A stretch of 64,000 nucleotides of DNA, taken from Burkholderia thailandensis E264. Its GTDB lineage: Bacteria > Pseudomonadota > Gammaproteobacteria > Burkholderiales > Burkholderiaceae. Shown in pieces: positions 61,884 to 64,000 of this stretch. Each line of letters opens with the position of its first letter. Within the stretch, counting starts at the first letter, position 1. The notes under the pieces are model-generated. The model saw nothing but the letters and a program-made list of their open reading frames with translations, was not told where the DNA came from and did not search any database. The position numbers and the translations under genes were made by a program. The DNA is taken from the NCBI RefSeq assembly GCF_000012365.1, contig NC_007651.1, forward strand, positions 2,294,001 through 2,358,000, in the 5' to 3' direction.

Positions 61884-62564
61884 TTATTGGGCCGGCGTGT
61901 TCAGTTGCTTTTTCAGCGCTTCGAGGCGGTCCTCGACGGACGGGCCCTTGTTCAGCGCCGCGAGCTTGTCGTCGAGCGCGCGGCCGCTGTTCGTGTCGGC
62001 CGAGTTCAGGCGCGCATCCGAGCGCGCGTTCGACAGCGCGACCTTGTCCTCGAGCTTCTGGAAATCCTCGGACAGGTTCTTGCCGCCGATCCCGCCGAGC
62101 GCGGTGGCCGCGACGTCCTTCGCCTGCGCGATTTCCTGCTTCGCCTGCAGGATGTTCGAGCGCGCGTTCAGGTCGTTGCGGCGCGCACGCATGTCGGCGA
62201 TCTGGCCTTTGAGCTTGTCGACCGACGGCTCGAGCGTGTCGAGCTCGCGCGCGAGCGCGTCGCGCTCGGCCTCGGCGTTCGCCTGCGCGGCGAGCGCTTC
62301 GCGCGCAAGGGCTTCGTCGCCCGATTGCAGCGCGCGCTTCGCGCCGTCCTCATACTTCTTCGCGCGCTCGTCGGCGGTGTCGCGCTTGCTGCGTTGCGTC
62401 GCGACCTGCGCTTCGATCTCGATCAGCGAGTTTTCCGCGCGGCCGATGCTGTCGTCGAGCTCCCGCACGATCTGTCGCGCGTCGCGCGACGGATCCTGCA
62501 CCGAGTCCGCCGCATCGTTCAGCAGACCTTTGATCGTGCGCGAAATAGAGTCGAAAAGCGACAT
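61884..62564 (-). CDS. PspA/IM30-family protein
   Basis: A 226-residue coiled-coil protein of the phage-shock/ESCRT-III-like family that supports the inner membrane under stress. It starts MSLFDSISRTIKGLLNDAAD (amphipathic membrane-binding helix) and continues as long helices (RELDDSIGRAENSLIEIEAQ; GQIADMRARRNDLNARSNIL; LQAKQEIAQAKDVAATALGG). No pspF, pspB or pspC is next to it, so regulation differs from the classic psp operon. Divergent from the PBP gene. Confidence 0.85.
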   Translation of the reverse strand: MSLFDSISRTIKGLLNDAADSVQDPSRDARQIVRELDDSIGRAENSLIEIEAQVATQRSKRDTADERAKKYEDGAKRALQSGDEALAREALAAQANAEAERDALARELDTLEPSVDKLKGQIADMRARRNDLNARSNILQAKQEIAQAKDVAATALGGIGGKNLSEDFQKLEDKVALSNARSDARLNSADTNSGRALDDKLAALNKGPSVEDRLEALKKQLNTPAQ

Positions 62565-63080
62565 GGATTCCTCCGTAAGTGATGAACGATGCGCGTACCG
62601 TGGGCGACGCTTCGCCGCGGCGCGGGCGCGCTGCGTCGGCGGATATTACACCACCGGTTCGCTTAAACACCGCTTAAACGCCGCTCGAACGCCGGCCCGG
62701 GCGGGGCGGCGCGCGCTGGCCGCCGCGACCGAAAATATGGCCGCCGGCGGCCATTTCCAGTGAGGCGCGCGCGATTTTTCCGCGTCGGCGCCTTTCGGAA
62801 TGAAAGAAAGCGTCGCATCGGGCTCCGCCTTCATCATAGGCGGCGTTCGCGGCGCACGACGGTGCGCGGCGCAACGGATTGGAGGATTTTTTACAAAAAA
62901 TCCTAAAGACGGGCCATCGATTTCATTAAAATGCGCTGTCACGCTGCGGACCGGACAGCCGTATGGACCGACGCGCGCCGGGATCCGTCGACGTGATACG
63001 CTCCACGACGCTACGTCCATCGATTCCACGCACGCGCTCAGCGCGTGCTCGAGGCGCGCCTCGTGCGCCGCCCATCCGAC
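62565..63080. other. Divergent intergenic region, pspA / PBP1A, with a palindrome
   Basis: 516 bases between divergent genes. AGGATTTTTT (62883-62892) and AAAAAATCCT (62895-62904) form a perfect 10-bp dyad around AC. About 25 bases on, TAAAAT (62927-62932) could be a -10 box for the PBP gene, giving a leader of roughly 140 bases. The rest is GC-rich with no supported gene. Confidence 0.5.
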
Positions 63081-64000
63081 ATGCCTATTATCAAACGACC
63101 GCCTTCCTCCCGCGCCACGAACGAGCACCATTATTCGCTACGACGTTCGCCCGCCGGCGCTTATTACACCGATGACGACGATGGCGACGACCACGCGTCG
63201 CGCCGCACGAACCGCGACGGCGGCTCGCGCACGTTCGGCTCGCGCGTCGCGCTGTGGTTCGTCGGGCTTTTCGCGACGCTGCTCGTCGTCGGCGCGCTGA
63301 TCGTCGGCTATGCGCTCGTCGTGATGGGGCCGCAGTTGCCGTCGCTCGACGCGCTCACGAACTACCAGCCGAAGGTGCCGTTGCGCGTGTACAGCGCGGA
63401 CCACGTGCTGCTCGGCGAATTCGGCGAGGAGCGCCGCAGCCTCGTGCGCTTCGCGGACATCCCGGACGTGATGAAGAAGGCGGTGCTCGCGATCGAGGAT
63501 TACCGTTTCTACGAGCACGGCGGCGTCGACTTCGTCGGCATTCTCCGCGCGGGCGTGGCCGACCTGCTGCACGGCGGCGCGCGGCAGGGCGCGAGCACGA
63601 TCACGATGCAGGTCGCGCGCAACTTCTTCCTGTCGAGCGAGAAGACGTATACGCGCAAGATCTACGAGATGCTGCTCGCATACAAGATCGAGCGCGCGCT
63701 GACGAAGGACCAGATCCTCGAGCTGTACATGAACCAGATCTATCTGGGCCAGCGTGCGTACGGCTTCGCGGCCGCCGCGCGCGTGTACTTCGGCAAGGAC
63801 CTGAAGGACATCACGCTCGCCGAGGCGGCGATGCTCGCGGGGCTGCCGAAGGCGCCGTCCGCGTACAACCCGGTCGTCAACCCGAAGCGTGCGAAGGTGC
63901 GCCAGGAATATATCCTGAAGCGGATGCTCGAGATCGGCTACATCACGCAGCAGCAGTACGACCAGGCGGTGAAGGAGGAAATCCACGTGCGCACGCCGGG
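63081..64000 (+). CDS. mrcA: Penicillin-binding protein 1A family (class A), N-terminal part
   Basis: Bifunctional peptidoglycan glycosyltransferase/transpeptidase; the visible 306 residues cover the glycosyltransferase (GT51) domain and the gene runs off the window. A cytosolic, charged 50-residue N-terminus (YYTDDDGDDHASRRTNRDGG) precedes a transmembrane helix (ALWFVGLFATLLVVGALIVG). GT51 motifs: AIEDYRFYEHGGVDFVGI with catalytic Glu139, GGARQGASTITMQVARNFFL, KIYEMLLAYKIERALTKDQI and LELYMNQIYLGQRAYGFAAA. The transpeptidase domain is not visible. Confidence 0.9.
   Translation, partial: MPIIKRPPSSRATNEHHYSLRRSPAGAYYTDDDDGDDHASRRTNRDGGSRTFGSRVALWFVGLFATLLVVGALIVGYALVVMGPQLPSLDALTNYQPKVPLRVYSADHVLLGEFGEERRSLVRFADIPDVMKKAVLAIEDYRFYEHGGVDFVGILRAGVADLLHGGARQGASTITMQVARNFFLSSEKTYTRKIYEMLLAYKIERALTKDQILELYMNQIYLGQRAYGFAAAARVYFGKDLKDITLAEAAMLAGLPKAPSAYNPVVNPKRAKVRQEYILKRMLEIGYITQQQYDQAVKEEIHVRTP

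Overview
The window is a GC-rich stretch of bacterial chromosome. Gene order, protein families and codon use point to Burkholderia, most likely the B. pseudomallei/thailandensis group; this is inferred from family recognition, not from a database search. Most of it is ordinary core genome on both strands. No tRNA, rRNA, CRISPR array, prophage or replication origin was seen.

Layout. 1-4250 (minus): start of a basic, Ala/Pro-rich protein cut by the window edge, then glnD and map. 4433-20422 (plus): a long housekeeping and envelope cluster, rpsB-tsf-pyrH-frr-uppS-cdsA-dxr-rseP-bamA-skp-lpxD-fabZ-lpxA-lpxB-rnhB-rRNA methyltransferase. It joins translation, pyrimidine and isoprenoid supply, outer-membrane protein assembly and lipid A synthesis, with several strong hairpins between its first genes. 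20590-27902: ppsR (minus) and its target ppsA (plus), separated by a secreted S53 peptidase and a phytochelatin synthase-like protein; ppsA has a long leader bounded by inverted repeats. 28029-35189: nfeD-qmcA, divergent smpB and ratA-ratB, a DMT transporter, and a regulator/beta-propeller pair divergent from a DUF899 gene. 35617-39451: guaB, a small membrane protein, guaA. 39527-40745: a decayed interval with remnants of an MFS transporter and a DUF1993 gene. 40746-43053: small lipoprotein, DUF1992, tadA, ldcA.

43179-57672 holds an apparently complete aerobic purine-ring degradation island: GntR regulator, NCS1 permease, allantoin racemase, PuuE, UraD, Alc and AllA on plus; PuuD and UraH on minus; an 8-oxoguanine/guanine deaminase-type amidohydrolase; a LysR regulator; and further on a 3-hydroxyacid dehydrogenase that might act on the glyoxylate-derived product. 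Predicted flow: 8-oxoguanine -> urate -> 5-hydroxyisourate -> OHCU -> allantoin -> allantoate -> ureidoglycolate -> glyoxylate plus urea. Two matching palindromes in front of the GntR gene look like its operators.

57782-64000: a hypothetical gene, a complete ISL3-family insertion sequence (1305 bp, inverted repeats, 8-bp duplication of eight A) sitting exactly in the terminator tract of mscL, then mscL, a TPR membrane protein, a PspA homologue, and the start of a class A penicillin-binding protein that runs off the window.
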